DNA of 64,000 nt, taken from the NCBI RefSeq assembly GCF_903645315.1, contig NZ_CAHJXL010000001.1, positions 1,054,001 through 1,118,000 on the forward strand, read 5' to 3'. The DNA comes from Victivallis sp. Marseille-Q1083 (GTDB taxonomy: Bacteria > Verrucomicrobiota > Lentisphaeria > Victivallales > Victivallaceae). Below, one piece after another: positions 30,666 through 39,947 of the stretch. Each line of letters begins with the position of its first letter. Position 1 is the stretch's first letter. A model generated the notes under the pieces. The model saw nothing but the letters and a program-made list of their open reading frames with translations, did not search any database and was not told where the DNA came from. The position numbers were made by a program, and so were the translations under genes.

Positions 30666-31521
30666 CGTCCGAATTCTCCGTACCGGCGGCGGGCGCCTCC
30701 AGCTTTTCCTCGTCTTCCATCGAATTGAGCAGATCGGCGAAACTCTCCTTGTTCTGCAGGATCAGCAAATCGTTCAACCGCTTCTGCAAATTGTCCGCGG
30801 TGATGTCCCGGTGGATGACGCCGCGGCAGGCGATACTGATGTTGCCGGTCTCCTCGGAAACGACGACGACGACCGCGTCGGTCTCCTCGGTAATGCCGAT
30901 CGCCGCCCGGTGCCGGGTTCCCATCGTCCGGGAAATATTATCGTCCCGCGACAACGGCAGAATCGCCCGGGCCGCCACGATCCGGTCATTCCGGATGATC
31001 ACCGCGCCGTCGTGCAGCGGCGAGTTCGGATAAAAGATCGATTCGATGATCAGGGCGTTCAGTTTGATGTCCAGCTTGACCGCATCCTCGACAATGGACC
31101 GCATGCCGATCTTCCGTTCGATGACGATAATCGCCCCGGTCCGCCGCCGCGACATATTCAACACCGCGGCAACCAGCTCGGTGATCGTCTCCTTCTTGCG
31201 GCTGCGTTTCAAAAAAGCATAACTGCCGACCTGGGCGAAAGCCCGCCGCAGTTCCGGCTGGAAAATGACGATCAGCGCCACCGCCAGCAGCGACCAGACT
31301 CCGTTGAGCAGATAGTTGATCACCTCGAATTTCGCCCAGTCGGAAAGAATCGTCAGCAGCAGCAGCACGACGACAATGCCGGCCAGCACATTCGAACCGC
31401 GCGTGCCGCGCAGATAATGCAACGTCACATAGATGATGTAAAAAATAATGAATACTTCCAGCGCCGGCCCCAGATAGGCCCAGCCCTGATTGAAGTAATT
31501 GCCGATTTCCTCGTATGACAT
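30652..31521 (-). CDS. cdaA: Diadenylate cyclase CdaA (c-di-AMP synthase)
   Basis: 289 aa. There are three N-terminal membrane helices (residues about 15-95), then a DisA_N/DAC domain with both catalytic motifs: DGA (171-173, in PLHDGAVII) and RHR (203-205, in GTRHRAAIG). It condenses two ATP into c-di-AMP, a second messenger for potassium and cell-wall homeostasis. It lies between folP (48-bp gap) and cdaR; this folP-cdaA-ybbR order is seen in other bacteria. Confidence 0.94.
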   Translation of the reverse strand: MSYEEIGNYFNQGWAYLGPALEVFIIFYIIYVTLHYLRGTRGSNVLAGIVVVLLLLTILSDWAKFEVINYLLNGVWSLLAVALIVIFQPELRRAFAQVGSYAFLKRSRKKETITELVAAVLNMSRRRTGAIIVIERKIGMRSIVEDAVKLDIKLNALIIESIFYPNSPLHDGAVIIRNDRIVAARAILPLSRDDNISRTMGTRHRAAIGITEETDAVVVVVSEETGNISIACRGVIHRDITADNLQKRLNDLLILQNKESFADLLNSMEDEEKLEAPAAGTENSDDVQQ

Positions 31522-31569
31522 CGCAGTCGCCTTTTATTTCATCCGCATTCCGGAGAATTTTCCCGCCGG

Positions 31570-32412
31570 TCAGCCGGCCGCATAGGCCGTCATCGCCTCG
31601 CGATGCAGTTTCACGGCATGAACCCGCAGAATGTCGCAGTTGCGCTCCATCAGTTTCAGTGAAATGCCCACCGTTCCGATATCCCGCTGCCGCGGATCGC
31701 TCTGCCGCAGCAATTCGCCGATGAAACGTTTTCGCGAATGTCCGACCAGCAGCGGGTACCCCAGACTTCCGAACTCCTCCAAACGCCGCAGCAGCGTCAA
31801 ATTCTGCTCCAGCGTTTTACCGAAACCAATCCCGACATCGAGAATGATCCGCCCCGCCGGCACTCCGGCTTCACGGGCCTGACCGGCCGCCGCCAGCAGA
31901 AACGACTTGACCGTTTCGACGACATCGCCGTACTGCAAAAATTGCGGCTGCTGCATGACATCCGGCGTCGCCGGCGAATGCATCAGCACCAATCCGGCCC
32001 CGGACGCCGCCGCCAAACCGGCAATTTCCGGCGCATACGCCAGGCCGCTGACATCGTTGATGATATCGCAACCGGCTTCCAATGCCGCCGCCGCCACCGC
32101 CGCCTTGCGGGTATCCACGCTGATGATGCAGCCGGGACGCGCCCGGCGCAACGCTTCGACCACCGGCACCACCCGGCGGCACTCCTCGTCGTCGGGGACG
32201 GCGGCCGAACCGGGCCGGGTCGATTCCCCGCCGATATCGATCAAATCCGCCCCGTCATCCAACAACGCCAGCGCATGGTCCAGGCCGCGTTTCGGACCGT
32301 CAAAACAACCGCCGTCGCTGAAAGAGTCCGGCGTCACGTTGACGATTCCCATCAAAAGCGGCCGATTGCCGCTTTTGACCAGCGAACCGTGAGGAAGCCT
32401 CAACTCAATCAT
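31570..32412 (-). CDS. folP: Dihydropteroate synthase
   Basis: 280 aa TIM-barrel enzyme of folate synthesis joining p-aminobenzoate to dihydropterin pyrophosphate; target of sulfonamides. Diagnostic motifs are LLMGIVNVTPDSFSDGG (about 20-36), ADLIDIGGESTRPGS (about 55-69), CDIINDVSG and the C-terminal VGHSRKRFIG. Its start overlaps the gyrA stop (4 bp), so it is expressed with gyrA. Confidence 0.96.
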   Translation of the reverse strand: MIELRLPHGSLVKSGNRPLLMGIVNVTPDSFSDGGCFDGPKRGLDHALALLDDGADLIDIGGESTRPGSAAVPDDEECRRVVPVVEALRRARPGCIISVDTRKAAVAAAALEAGCDIINDVSGLAYAPEIAGLAAASGAGLVLMHSPATPDVMQQPQFLQYGDVVETVKSFLLAAAGQAREAGVPAGRIILDVGIGFGKTLEQNLTLLRRLEEFGSLGYPLLVGHSRKRFIGELLRQSDPRQRDIGTVGISLKLMERNCDILRVHAVKLHREAMTAYAAG

Positions 32413-35042
32413 TCATTTTCATCCGCCGTCGGCGGTTCCGGCGGCAGCTCCGTTTCCGCCGCCGGCGGCTCCTGTCCGGCGGCCGCCGCATTGTTCCTAT
32501 TCAATTCCGCCTCAACCTCGACCAGCTTGGCGACTCCGGTAATCCGGTCGCCGTCGTTGAGATTCATGATCCGTACGCCCTTGGCCGCCCGGCCGGTCAG
32601 CCGGATTTCATGCACCGGAATCCGCACCAGTTGACCGCGTTCGGTGGTCAGCAGCAGTTCATCGCTGTCGCCGATCTGCAGAGCGGTAACCACCTGCTCG
32701 TTCTGCCGCAGCTTGATGCTGACCACGCCTTTGGCGCCGCGGTTCGTCTTGCGGTAAGTGCTGACGAAGCTGCGCTTGCCCATGCCGCCGTCGGACACCA
32801 CCAGCAACTGCGGACCGCTGCCGAAGGCGATTTCTTCCTCATTGTCTTCCCCCGCCTGCTCGACGGCATCCTCTTCGCCGTCAGCTTCGGCTTCCAATTC
32901 ATCGATGTGCTCATGGATCACTTCCATGCTGACCAGGTAATCGTCCGCCAGCTTGAACCGCATTCCGGTCACGCCGCGGGCGGTGCGGCCCATCGGACGG
33001 ATCTGCTCGTCGCACTGCTCGAACCGGCATGCCATCCCCTGCGCGCTGGAGAGGAGCACTTCGTTGCCGTTCTCCGACACATCGGCGGCGATCAGATCGT
33101 CGTCCTCTTCGATGACCAGAGCCCGGATGCCGGTGCGCCGCAGATTGCGGAACGCATCCAGCGGCGTCTTCTTGATATAACCGCTCCGGGTGGCCATGAC
33201 GATGAATTTATTCGGATTGTCGAAATCCTCGCGTTTGACCGTCAACATCGTCTTGATCTTCTCGCCGGGCTCCACTTTGATCATGTTGACGATCGCCTTG
33301 CCCTTGGAAATCCGCGAGCCCTCCGGAATTTCATAAACATTGAGCCAGTACATGAAACCTTTGTCGGTGAAGAAGAAGATCAAATCGTGGCTGTCGGCGT
33401 TGAACAGATGCTCGACATAATCCTCTTCCTTGGTCTCCATGCCGATGATGCCTTTGCCGCCGCGGTGCTGCGTCTTATAAGTGTCCGCCGGCACCCGTTT
33501 GATGTAACCGGTATTCGAAACGGTGATCACGCAACTGTGGCGCGGAATCAGGTCGGCGATGTTCAAATCGCTGTCGTCGCCGACGATTTCGGTCCGGCGC
33601 GGCGTGGCATACTTGTCGCGCACCTGGATCAATTCCTCGCGGATTACGCCCAACCGCATCTCCCGGCTGGCCAGCAGCGCTTTGTAATAATCGATGCGCT
33701 TGCAGATTTCATCGTATTCATTCTGGACATCTTCCATCGCCAGGGCGGTCAGTTGATGCAACCGCATCTCCAGAATCGCATTGACCTGGATGGTGCTGAA
33801 ACCGAACCGTTCGCACAACCGGTCGGCCGCTTCCTGTTTGGTGCGCGATTCGCGGATCAGCCGCACCACTTCATCGATGTTGGCGATGGCGATCAGCAAG
33901 CCCTGTAAAATATGCGCCCGCGCCTCCGCCTTCTTCAAGTCGAACCGGGTCCGGCGGGTGATCACCTCCAGCCGGTGGTCGAGATAGGCCTGCAGCACCT
34001 GCGGCAGGTTCATCACCCGCGGACGGTTGTGGTCGACGACCAGCATCGTGCAGCCGAAAGCCGTCTCCATCTGGGTATGCGCGTACAATTGGTTGAGCAC
34101 CACCGTCGCCATCGCGCCGCGTTTGATTTCGACGACGATGCGGATGCCGGTCCGCTTGCTCGATTCGTCACGCAGCCCGGAAATGCCGACGATCTTCTTC
34201 TCGTTGACCAGCTCGGCGATGCGTTTGACCATCATCTCCTTGTTGACCGCATACGGAATTTCGGTGACGATGATCTGTTCGCGGTTGTCTTTCTCGATGA
34301 TTTCGGCCCGGGCCCGCATTTTGATGCTGCCGCGGCCGGTCAGATAGAATTGCCGGATCGAATAACGGCCGCGGATGATCGCGCCGGTCGGCAGATCCGG
34401 ACCGGGCAGATGCTCCATCAAATCATCGACCGTCGCCTTGGGGTCATCCAGCAGCGCGATGGTCGCATTGATCACTTCGGCCAGATTGTGCGGCGGAATG
34501 CTGGTAGCCATCCCGACGCCGATACCGGTCGTGCCGTTGACCAGCAGTTGCGGAAAACGCGCCGGCAGAACCACCGGCTCCTCCGCCGATTCGTCGAAGG
34601 TCGGCATCATATCGACGGTGTCCTTGTCGATATCGGCCAGCATCTCCTCGGACAACCGTTCCATCCGGCATTCGGTATAACGGTAAGCGGCGGCCGAGTC
34701 GCCATCGATACTGCCGAAGTTCCCCTGTCCGTCGATCAACGGCTCGCGCATCGAAAAGTCCTGCGCCAAACGCACCATCGCATCGTAAATGGACGAGTCG
34801 CCGTGCGGATGGTATTTACCGATCACTTCACCGACCACCTTGGCGCTCTTGGTATAAGCGTGGGATTTGGTCAGGTTCAACTGCTTCATCGCATAGAGGA
34901 TCCGGCGGTTCACCGGTTTCAGTCCGTCGCGGACATCCGGGATCGCCCGGCCGACATTGACACTCAGCGAATACTGCAGGTAAGCAGTGTGCATGATGTC
35001 TTCGATGCTGATCGGAAAATCTTTGTGTTCGAGTTCGCTCAT
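32409..35042 (-). CDS. gyrA: DNA gyrase subunit A
   Basis: 877 aa. The quinolone-resistance region reads [20 protein letters not shown] with the usual Ser at 83; the DNA-cleaving tyrosine is Y122 in AAAYRYTE. The C-terminal beta-pinwheel has the GyrA box variant QHRGGKG (consensus QRRGGKG) and further blades ([18 protein letters not shown]), which supports gyrase over topoisomerase IV. An acidic insertion with about 15 Glu/Asp lies in the last blades. It is first gene of the gyrA-folP-cdaA-cdaR group; gyrB is not in the window. Confidence 0.95.
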   Translation of the reverse strand: MSELEHKDFPISIEDIMHTAYLQYSLSVNVGRAIPDVRDGLKPVNRRILYAMKQLNLTKSHAYTKSAKVVGEVIGKYHPHGDSSIYDAMVRLAQDFSMREPLIDGQGNFGSIDGDSAAAYRYTECRMERLSEEMLADIDKDTVDMMPTFDESAEEPVVLPARFPQLLVNGTTGIGVGMATSIPPHNLAEVINATIALLDDPKATVDDLMEHLPGPDLPTGAIIRGRYSIRQFYLTGRGSIKMRARAEIIEKDNREQIIVTEIPYAVNKEMMVKRIAELVNEKKIVGISGLRDESSKRTGIRIVVEIKRGAMATVVLNQLYAHTQMETAFGCTMLVVDHNRPRVMNLPQVLQAYLDHRLEVITRRTRFDLKKAEARAHILQGLLIAIANIDEVVRLIRESRTKQEAADRLCERFGFSTIQVNAILEMRLHQLTALAMEDVQNEYDEICKRIDYYKALLASREMRLGVIREELIQVRDKYATPRRTEIVGDDSDLNIADLIPRHSCVITVSNTGYIKRVPADTYKTQHRGGKGIIGMETKEEDYVEHLFNADSHDLIFFFTDKGFMYWLNVYEIPEGSRISKGKAIVNMIKVEPGEKIKTMLTVKREDFDNPNKFIVMATRSGYIKKTPLDAFRNLRRTGIRALVIEEDDDLIAADVSENGNEVLLSSAQGMACRFEQCDEQIRPMGRTARGVTGMRFKLADDYLVSMEVIHEHIDELEAEADGEEDAVEQAGEDNEEEIAFGSGPQLLVVSDGGMGKRSFVSTYRKTNRGAKGVVSIKLRQNEQVVTALQIGDSDELLLTTERGQLVRIPVHEIRLTGRAAKGVRIMNLNDGDRITGVAKLVEVEAELNRNNAAAAGQEPPAAETELPPEPPTADENE

Positions 35043-35114
35043 CGTCTTTCCATTCGTCGAAAATTAGGCCGGCCAACCACCGCCGGTAGTGATTCCTATA
35101 CTATTATATTCAGT

Positions 35115-35143
35115 AATATACCTCCTTCCGGCCGTTTTAACAA
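35115..35143 (-). promoter_or_regulatory. Promoter of the gyrA operon
   Basis: TTGTTA (35143-35138), 17-bp spacer, TATATT (35120-35115) on the minus strand, about 70 bp before gyrA. Confidence 0.65.
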
Positions 35144-35340
35144 GTTTCCGGTATCATTTTTACTTAAAATACCGTTTCCTGTTCAGCCGCTCTTTCCAGC
35201 CTGACGCCACGATTTCGTTCGTATTCCGCCGGCTGGCGATTGCCGCCGCTGCTAAAATTTTTATTTTTACGGCATCGGGCCTTGGGATTCGGACATCGGC
35301 AGATTATATTACCGATGAAATCAAGCAAACCGCAAACCGG

Positions 35341-36750
35341 ATGGGTAGCCATAAAGCCATGAGTGAAGATGTCATGTCGGCCGATTCCGCCGCCTGCTTT
35401 GCCGCGGCGGCGGACAGTCTCGACTTCCTGTTCGCCGAAGCCGGACCGGCCGGACCGGTCCGCATCGCCGACGGCAGGCGGCGCGGCTTTCTCGAGCAGC
35501 TGCAGCGGCTGTTGCGGCAGGCCGGCAGCGGACAGCTTCCCGATCCGGCCCGCCATCCCGACACCGTCATATTGCTCAACACGCTGCTGCAGAATTGCAA
35601 CAGGCTGTCGCTGGCCGGCCTGTTCGAACAATTGCTGTTCGAACGGCTGCTGGCGCAGGGGTTCCGGCTGCCGGAGAGCGACGATGCCGCCGACTGGGCA
35701 ATCTTCCGGCTGTTCTTCACCCATGCCAACCGGGTGCTCGCCGCGCTGGAACGCTTGAAAACCAACGTCGAGACGCTGGAGGCGCGCCGGCCGGCGGCGG
35801 AACCGAGTCCTTTCTGGCCGAACTGGCCGGCGGCGCTGAGCGAAGCCAATCCGTTCCCCGACCTCGGCACCCCCTCGGCGATCCGGGCGATGGCCATTCG
35901 TTGCGACCGCTTCGCCAATGCGCGGGCGTACCGTTATGAACGCGGTGAATTCGGCGTCGCCGAATTACAGGCGACCCGGTCGGCGGATAAATTTTTCGGC
36001 TACCGTTCCGTCCAGCAGATTTTCCAGCAATTTTTCGAAGCGTTTTCCATCGGCGCCCCCATCCTGCCGCTGTTGATTTCCAGCCTGCCGGGCCTCGGCA
36101 AAACCCAGATGACCATCGCCCACACGTTGAAGCACCCCAATCTGACGCTGATTTTGCCGGAAGTCGCCGCGCTGGATCAGGGGCTGGAGGAGCTGCTGCG
36201 CAATCTGGAGCGCCATCCGAACCACCGGTTCGTCGTATTTTTCGATGACATCGACCCGGCCGGCGTCAACTGGTATTTTTTCCGCACCCATATCGGCGGC
36301 AGTTTCACGCTGGCGCGCAACATCGCCATCGTCATCGCTTCCAACTATGAATTTCCGGTCAGCATCCTCAGCCGCGGCCGGGTCGTTTCCTTCCCGACCT
36401 TCGACGAAATTCAATGTCAGGAGATGATCGCCGATTTTCTGGCCGCCCGCGGCATGCGGCGCATCAACAACAACCTGGTGGCGGTCATCGCCGCCGACTA
36501 CACCGAGGAGTTCGGCCAGAAGAAGTTCAGCGAACTGAGTCCGCGGACGCTGATGCACTATCTGGAAGTGTACGAGCGCGATATGACGAAGCGGCGGCGA
36601 ATGCTGGAACTGTCGCAGCAGGAGTTGATCCAGCGTCCCGACGCGCAGCTTTTTTACGAGTTCAATATCAAGCTGCTGCGGACGCTTTACGGCGATGCTT
36701 ACATCGAAAATCTGCTGAAAGAGAAATTGCGCAAACTGGAAGAGGGTTAA
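35341..36750 (+). CDS. AAA-type ATPase, function unknown
   Basis: 469 aa from 35341; the start is uncertain (35359 and 35371 are alternatives, none with a good ribosome site), and the frame continues upstream without conserved-looking sequence. The C-terminal half has an ATPase core: P-loop SLPGLGKTQMT, Walker B FVVFFDDIDP, sensor-like IVIASNYEFP and an RGRVVSFP arginine. It resembles bacterial AAA proteins fused to a long helical N-terminus. The next gene is an ABC permease 35 bp away, so a link to transport is possible but unproven. Confidence 0.7.
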   Translation: MGSHKAMSEDVMSADSAACFAAAADSLDFLFAEAGPAGPVRIADGRRRGFLEQLQRLLRQAGSGQLPDPARHPDTVILLNTLLQNCNRLSLAGLFEQLLFERLLAQGFRLPESDDAADWAIFRLFFTHANRVLAALERLKTNVETLEARRPAAEPSPFWPNWPAALSEANPFPDLGTPSAIRAMAIRCDRFANARAYRYERGEFGVAELQATRSADKFFGYRSVQQIFQQFFEAFSIGAPILPLLISSLPGLGKTQMTIAHTLKHPNLTLILPEVAALDQGLEELLRNLERHPNHRFVVFFDDIDPAGVNWYFFRTHIGGSFTLARNIAIVIASNYEFPVSILSRGRVVSFPTFDEIQCQEMIADFLAARGMRRINNNLVAVIAADYTEEFGQKKFSELSPRTLMHYLEVYERDMTKRRRMLELSQQELIQRPDAQLFYEFNIKLLRTLYGDAYIENLLKEKLRKLEEG

Positions 36751-36785
36751 CGGCACGCTCCGGCGTGCGTTTTCGGAGAAAAATC

Positions 36786-37805
36786 ATGTGGTTATATCTG
36801 GCGAAAAGACTTCTGCTGGCCATCGGCACGCTGCTGGTGATTCTGGTGATCAGTTATGTCATGCTGCGGCTGGCGCCCGGCGATCCGACCAAAAGCAATT
36901 TGTTCGGCAGCGACGCCGGCGCCGGCACCGCCTCGGCGGAACGCAATGAATTCGTCCGCAACGATGCCCTGCGCAAGCAATTGCATCTCGACGAACCGAT
37001 CTATATCGGATTTTATTACTGGTTCAAAGCGGTGCTGCTCCACGGCGATTTCGGCACTTCAGCCACCGTCGATCCCGGCCGGCCGGTCACCGATCTGATC
37101 CTGTCGCGGCTGCCGGTGACGCTGAAACTGAACTTCTTCGCCGTACTGATCACCTATCTCCTGGCCATTCCGCTCGGAATTTACGGTGCGGTCTACGCCG
37201 GAAGCTGGTTCGACCGCCTGACGACGATGGGGCTGTTTTTTCTCTATTCGCTGCCGGTCATCTGGGTCGGGCTGATGCTGCAGGCGGGGCTGTGCGAGGG
37301 CGGCTGGTGGCCGCTCTTTCCGCTGAAAGGCCTTTCGGTCGCGCAGCCGGACCGCCTGAATTCCTGGGAATTGTTGTGGGAAACGGCCAAATGTTACGTA
37401 TTGCCGGTCAGTTGCCTGGCCTACGCCGGCTTCGCCGGGCTGTCCCGCTACGCCCGCAACGGCATGCTGGAAGTCATCCATCAGGATTACATCCGCACCG
37501 CCCGGGCCAAAGGATTGCCGGAATCGGTTGTCATCTTCAAACACGCCTTCCGCAACGCAGTCATCACACTGATCACCCTGTTCAGCGGTCTGCTGCCGGG
37601 GTTGGTGGCCGGCAGCATCATCATTGAGCATATTTTCAGCATTCCCGGCATGGGTTCCCTGTCGCTGCTGTCGCTGTCGAGCCGCGATTATCCGCTGCAG
37701 ATGGCCTTGTTCGCCTTCGCCGGCGTCCTGACGCTCGGCGGCATTCTGCTGTCGGACCTTCTCTACGTCGCCGCCGACCCGCGGATTTCGTTCAACAAAC
37801 GGTAG
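36786..37805 (+). CDS. Peptide/oligosaccharide ABC transporter permease (DppB/OppB type)
   Basis: 339 aa inner-membrane permease with six hydrophobic segments. It opens MWLYLAKRLLLAIGTLLVIL, the standard DppB/OppB N-terminus, with LRLAPGDPT after the first helix. The EAA coupling loop DYIRTARAKGLPESVVIFKH (about 235-254) contacts the ATPase, and the C-terminus DLLYVAADPRISFNKR is family-typical. ATG 36786 has GGAG upstream. The usual partner permease (C), ATPases and binding protein are absent downstream. Its last about 54 bp recur near 39895-39947. Confidence 0.92.
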   Translation: MWLYLAKRLLLAIGTLLVILVISYVMLRLAPGDPTKSNLFGSDAGAGTASAERNEFVRNDALRKQLHLDEPIYIGFYYWFKAVLLHGDFGTSATVDPGRPVTDLILSRLPVTLKLNFFAVLITYLLAIPLGIYGAVYAGSWFDRLTTMGLFFLYSLPVIWVGLMLQAGLCEGGWWPLFPLKGLSVAQPDRLNSWELLWETAKCYVLPVSCLAYAGFAGLSRYARNGMLEVIHQDYIRTARAKGLPESVVIFKHAFRNAVITLITLFSGLLPGLVAGSIIIEHIFSIPGMGSLSLLSLSSRDYPLQMALFAFAGVLTLGGILLSDLLYVAADPRISFNKR

Positions 37806-37815
37806 CGTTCACGGC
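37762..37815. repeat. Repeat copy 1: 3' end of the ABC permease gene
   Basis: The core 37778-37815 matches 39910-39947 in direct orientation at 37 of 38 bases. Upstream of the core the match continues to 37762 with small indels. This copy is the functional permease C-terminus. Confidence 0.85.
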
Positions 37816-37835
37816 GCCGTTTTCGAGACGGCGCC
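37813..37835. terminator. Terminator-like hairpin between permease and metallophosphoesterase
   Basis: GGCGCCGT (37813-37820) pairs with ACGGCGCC (37828-37835), 7-nt loop. It lies between two convergent genes; no long T run. Confidence 0.55.
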
Positions 37836-37851
37836 GCATACCGTCCAATAT

Positions 37852-39609
37852 TCAATCGGCATCTTTACCCGGAACGGCCAGTTGCAATGACGTTTCATGC
37901 TCCGTCACACTGCCGTCGGGACGAATCGAAAAATGATCGAATACCTTGCCGTCGCGTTCCATGCTGCGGATTTCAATCCGGTCATCATTGAATTCCAGCA
38001 GGACGGCGCTGAAATCAGGGCCAGCGCCGCCGCCGGGACCATCGTTGACCAGAACCACATAGGGCAGCGTCTCCGGATACGGCAGGACGGCGCCGCGGTC
38101 AAAAACCCGTTGCGAATTGCCGTTTCCGGTACTGCGGGAATAGCGATGGGTATGGCCGCAAAGCCAGAGATGAATCCTGTGTGCCGGGGCATCGCCGGTC
38201 AGAATGCCGTCGGCGATGGTTTCAATGGATTTGGCCATATAGGACTCGCCGTAGCCCGGGGAGTGAGCGAGAACAACGCGGAAGGTCGCCTCCTGAAAGA
38301 GCTCGCTTCCAACCACTTTTTCCAGCCAGGCCCGCTGTTCGGCCATCAACGGCGCATCGTAGGTGCGGGCATACCAGCGCATGGTCGCCCAGCGCGGCTT
38401 GTCCTCGCCGGAGTCAAGGACGATAAAACAAGTGTTGCCGTGACGGAATGCATAATAACTTCGATGATCCGGGCCGCCGAAATAGCCGAAATAATCGCCG
38501 CTGCGATCGCCCCGGTATTCATGATTGCCGCGCAGCGCCACCAGCGGCTGGCTCATTTCGCGGTCCGCGGTCAGCACGTCGACAAAAGAATCAAGGAACA
38601 GCGGTTCGGAAACATCAAAGATATTATCCACATCACCGCCATGAACAAAGAGATCGGCAGTGGCGGCGCCGCAGTTTTTAAGGAAATCCTCAAGCAACGC
38701 GACGCGGCGGTCCGGCGGCATCTGGGTATCACTGGTGAAAAAAACTTTGAAATTCTTTTTCGCCGGCGAAAAGGTACGGAAAGTATGGACCGGACCGGGA
38801 CATTCCCGGCCGGTAAACGGCTGGGGCACCAGCACCGGGCGGTATTCATAAACGGTATCATCCTTCAAACCGTTCAGCGGAATCGTATGTTCGGCGCGGT
38901 CGTCCCGGGCCTGGCCGCCGAGAAGTTCATAGGCCCGCTGCCACTCCTGCGTTCCTTTTTCACGATAATCGACAAAGGCGACAATCGGGTTCGCGGTAGG
39001 GAAATTCACCGTCACCGTCCCGATTCCGGCATGGGTGATCCACGGCTGATGGGTAACTTCAGGCTGGAAACGCTCCTGCAGCTCAGGCGTCGGCTCAAAG
39101 GAATCAAGCGCGACGCACCAGCCGCCCCCCTGCCAGCCGGACAGCAGATAGATGGCGATATGATTGACGCCCTTGTGCACCCGGACCGGGAAAATATGGT
39201 TGTCGGCGGCAAATTCCCTGGTGCGGTTGCCATCCCAGAGGGTTGAATAAACCATCTGTTCATTGACATAGCATTCAAAGGTCCAGTTTGCTCCCACGCC
39301 CAGATAGACTTCGCCGTCCTCTTCGGCCGTCAGGGTCGCGGTCAGGATAGCCGGATTCTGGGTCTGGAGCTTGAATTCGCCGCCGTTGGCGACAATCTCC
39401 ACCAGACCATTGTCATCAGCCGAAACCGTGCGAGGAGCGACGGCCATCGCATGGGCGGGATCTTTGGCCAATGCGGCGGCATCCTCGCGTGAAATCTCGC
39501 CGTTGACATAAAGTTTGAACCCGGGAGCGAGTTTCCCGACCGTTGCGGCGGCACTGCACAGAGAACAGAACAGGCAGAAGACGGCTGCAAACCCCAAAAA
39601 CCGTTTCAT
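37852..39609 (-). CDS. Secreted calcineurin-like metallophosphoesterase (purple acid phosphatase type)
   Basis: 585 aa with signal peptide (MKRFLGFAAVFCLFCSLCSA). A beta-rich N-terminal part and a fibronectin-like domain (about 185-280) precede the phosphoesterase domain. Metal ligands are visible: D294 (SDTQM), D326 (HGGDVDN), N362-H363 (RGNHEY), H449 (LAHSPG) and GHTH 485-488. It should cleave phosphate esters outside the cytoplasm. The gene has its own promoter and sits as an isolated segment between two copies of the permease tail repeat, suggesting later insertion. Confidence 0.9.
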   Translation of the reverse strand: MKRFLGFAAVFCLFCSLCSAAATVGKLAPGFKLYVNGEISREDAAALAKDPAHAMAVAPRTVSADDNGLVEIVANGGEFKLQTQNPAILTATLTAEEDGEVYLGVGANWTFECYVNEQMVYSTLWDGNRTREFAADNHIFPVRVHKGVNHIAIYLLSGWQGGGWCVALDSFEPTPELQERFQPEVTHQPWITHAGIGTVTVNFPTANPIVAFVDYREKGTQEWQRAYELLGGQARDDRAEHTIPLNGLKDDTVYEYRPVLVPQPFTGRECPGPVHTFRTFSPAKKNFKVFFTSDTQMPPDRRVALLEDFLKNCGAATADLFVHGGDVDNIFDVSEPLFLDSFVDVLTADREMSQPLVALRGNHEYRGDRSGDYFGYFGGPDHRSYYAFRHGNTCFIVLDSGEDKPRWATMRWYARTYDAPLMAEQRAWLEKVVGSELFQEATFRVVLAHSPGYGESYMAKSIETIADGILTGDAPAHRIHLWLCGHTHRYSRSTGNGNSQRVFDRGAVLPYPETLPYVVLVNDGPGGGAGPDFSAVLLEFNDDRIEIRSMERDGKVFDHFSIRPDGSVTEHETSLQLAVPGKDAD

Positions 39610-39680
39610 ATCATCTTTCCTTTCCTGGTGTATGGTATCTCATCAGAAAAATCGGGAACCACCCGAATACGATGAACTCC

Positions 39681-39709
39681 AATATAGCATTGGTCGATAA
39701 AATTGTCAA
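39681..39709 (-). promoter_or_regulatory. Sigma-70 promoter of the metallophosphoesterase gene
   Basis: TTGACA (39709-39704), 17-bp spacer ending TGC, TATATT (39686-39681). In the leader a TGGTGTATGGTAT string (39626-39638) resembles the motif repeated upstream of the 63.5 kb pseudopilin. Confidence 0.75.
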
Positions 39710-39721
39710 TCCCTCCCGGCG

Positions 39722-39893
39722 TTATTCAACATTCGATCCCGACACTTGTGCCTCTGATTCGATGATCAATTCTCCCAGTAAATTGACGCCACCGTGTTTT
39801 TCGGTATCGGCCAGAAAGGAAACATCGCCGTTGGCCAGACGGATGGCGTAATCGCTGCGCTGGCGCAAAGCGGGCGCGGCATCCGGCCGGCTC
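39722..39893 (-). pseudogene. 3'-terminal remnant of an unidentified gene
   Basis: The minus strand is open with ordinary codon usage for this genome, reading DAAPALRQRSDYAIRLANGD, then GELIIESEAQVSGSNVE and a TAA at 39724-39722. It is in the same frame as GH2 after that gene's TGA, but has no start of its own and is preceded by the repeat. It looks like the tail of whatever gene once lay upstream of the metallophosphoesterase. Family unknown. Confidence 0.4.
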
Positions 39894-39894
39894 T

Positions 39895-39947
39895 TCTCTG
39901 CGCCGCCGCCCCGCGGATTTCGTTCAACAAACGGCAGCGTTCACGGC
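39895..39947. repeat. Repeat copy 2: decayed permease 3' end
   Basis: Direct repeat of 37762-37815. The core 39910-39947 has one mismatch in 38, while the upstream part carries 1-bp indels that break the reading frame, so this copy is not under coding selection as permease. The GH2 stop codon (39943-39941) lies inside it. Confidence 0.85.

Noticed and set aside
37813-37835. Integrase attachment site interpretation of the permease-tail repeats
   Set aside because: No integrase gene lies in or beside the bracketed segment and the second copy is degenerate beyond the core.
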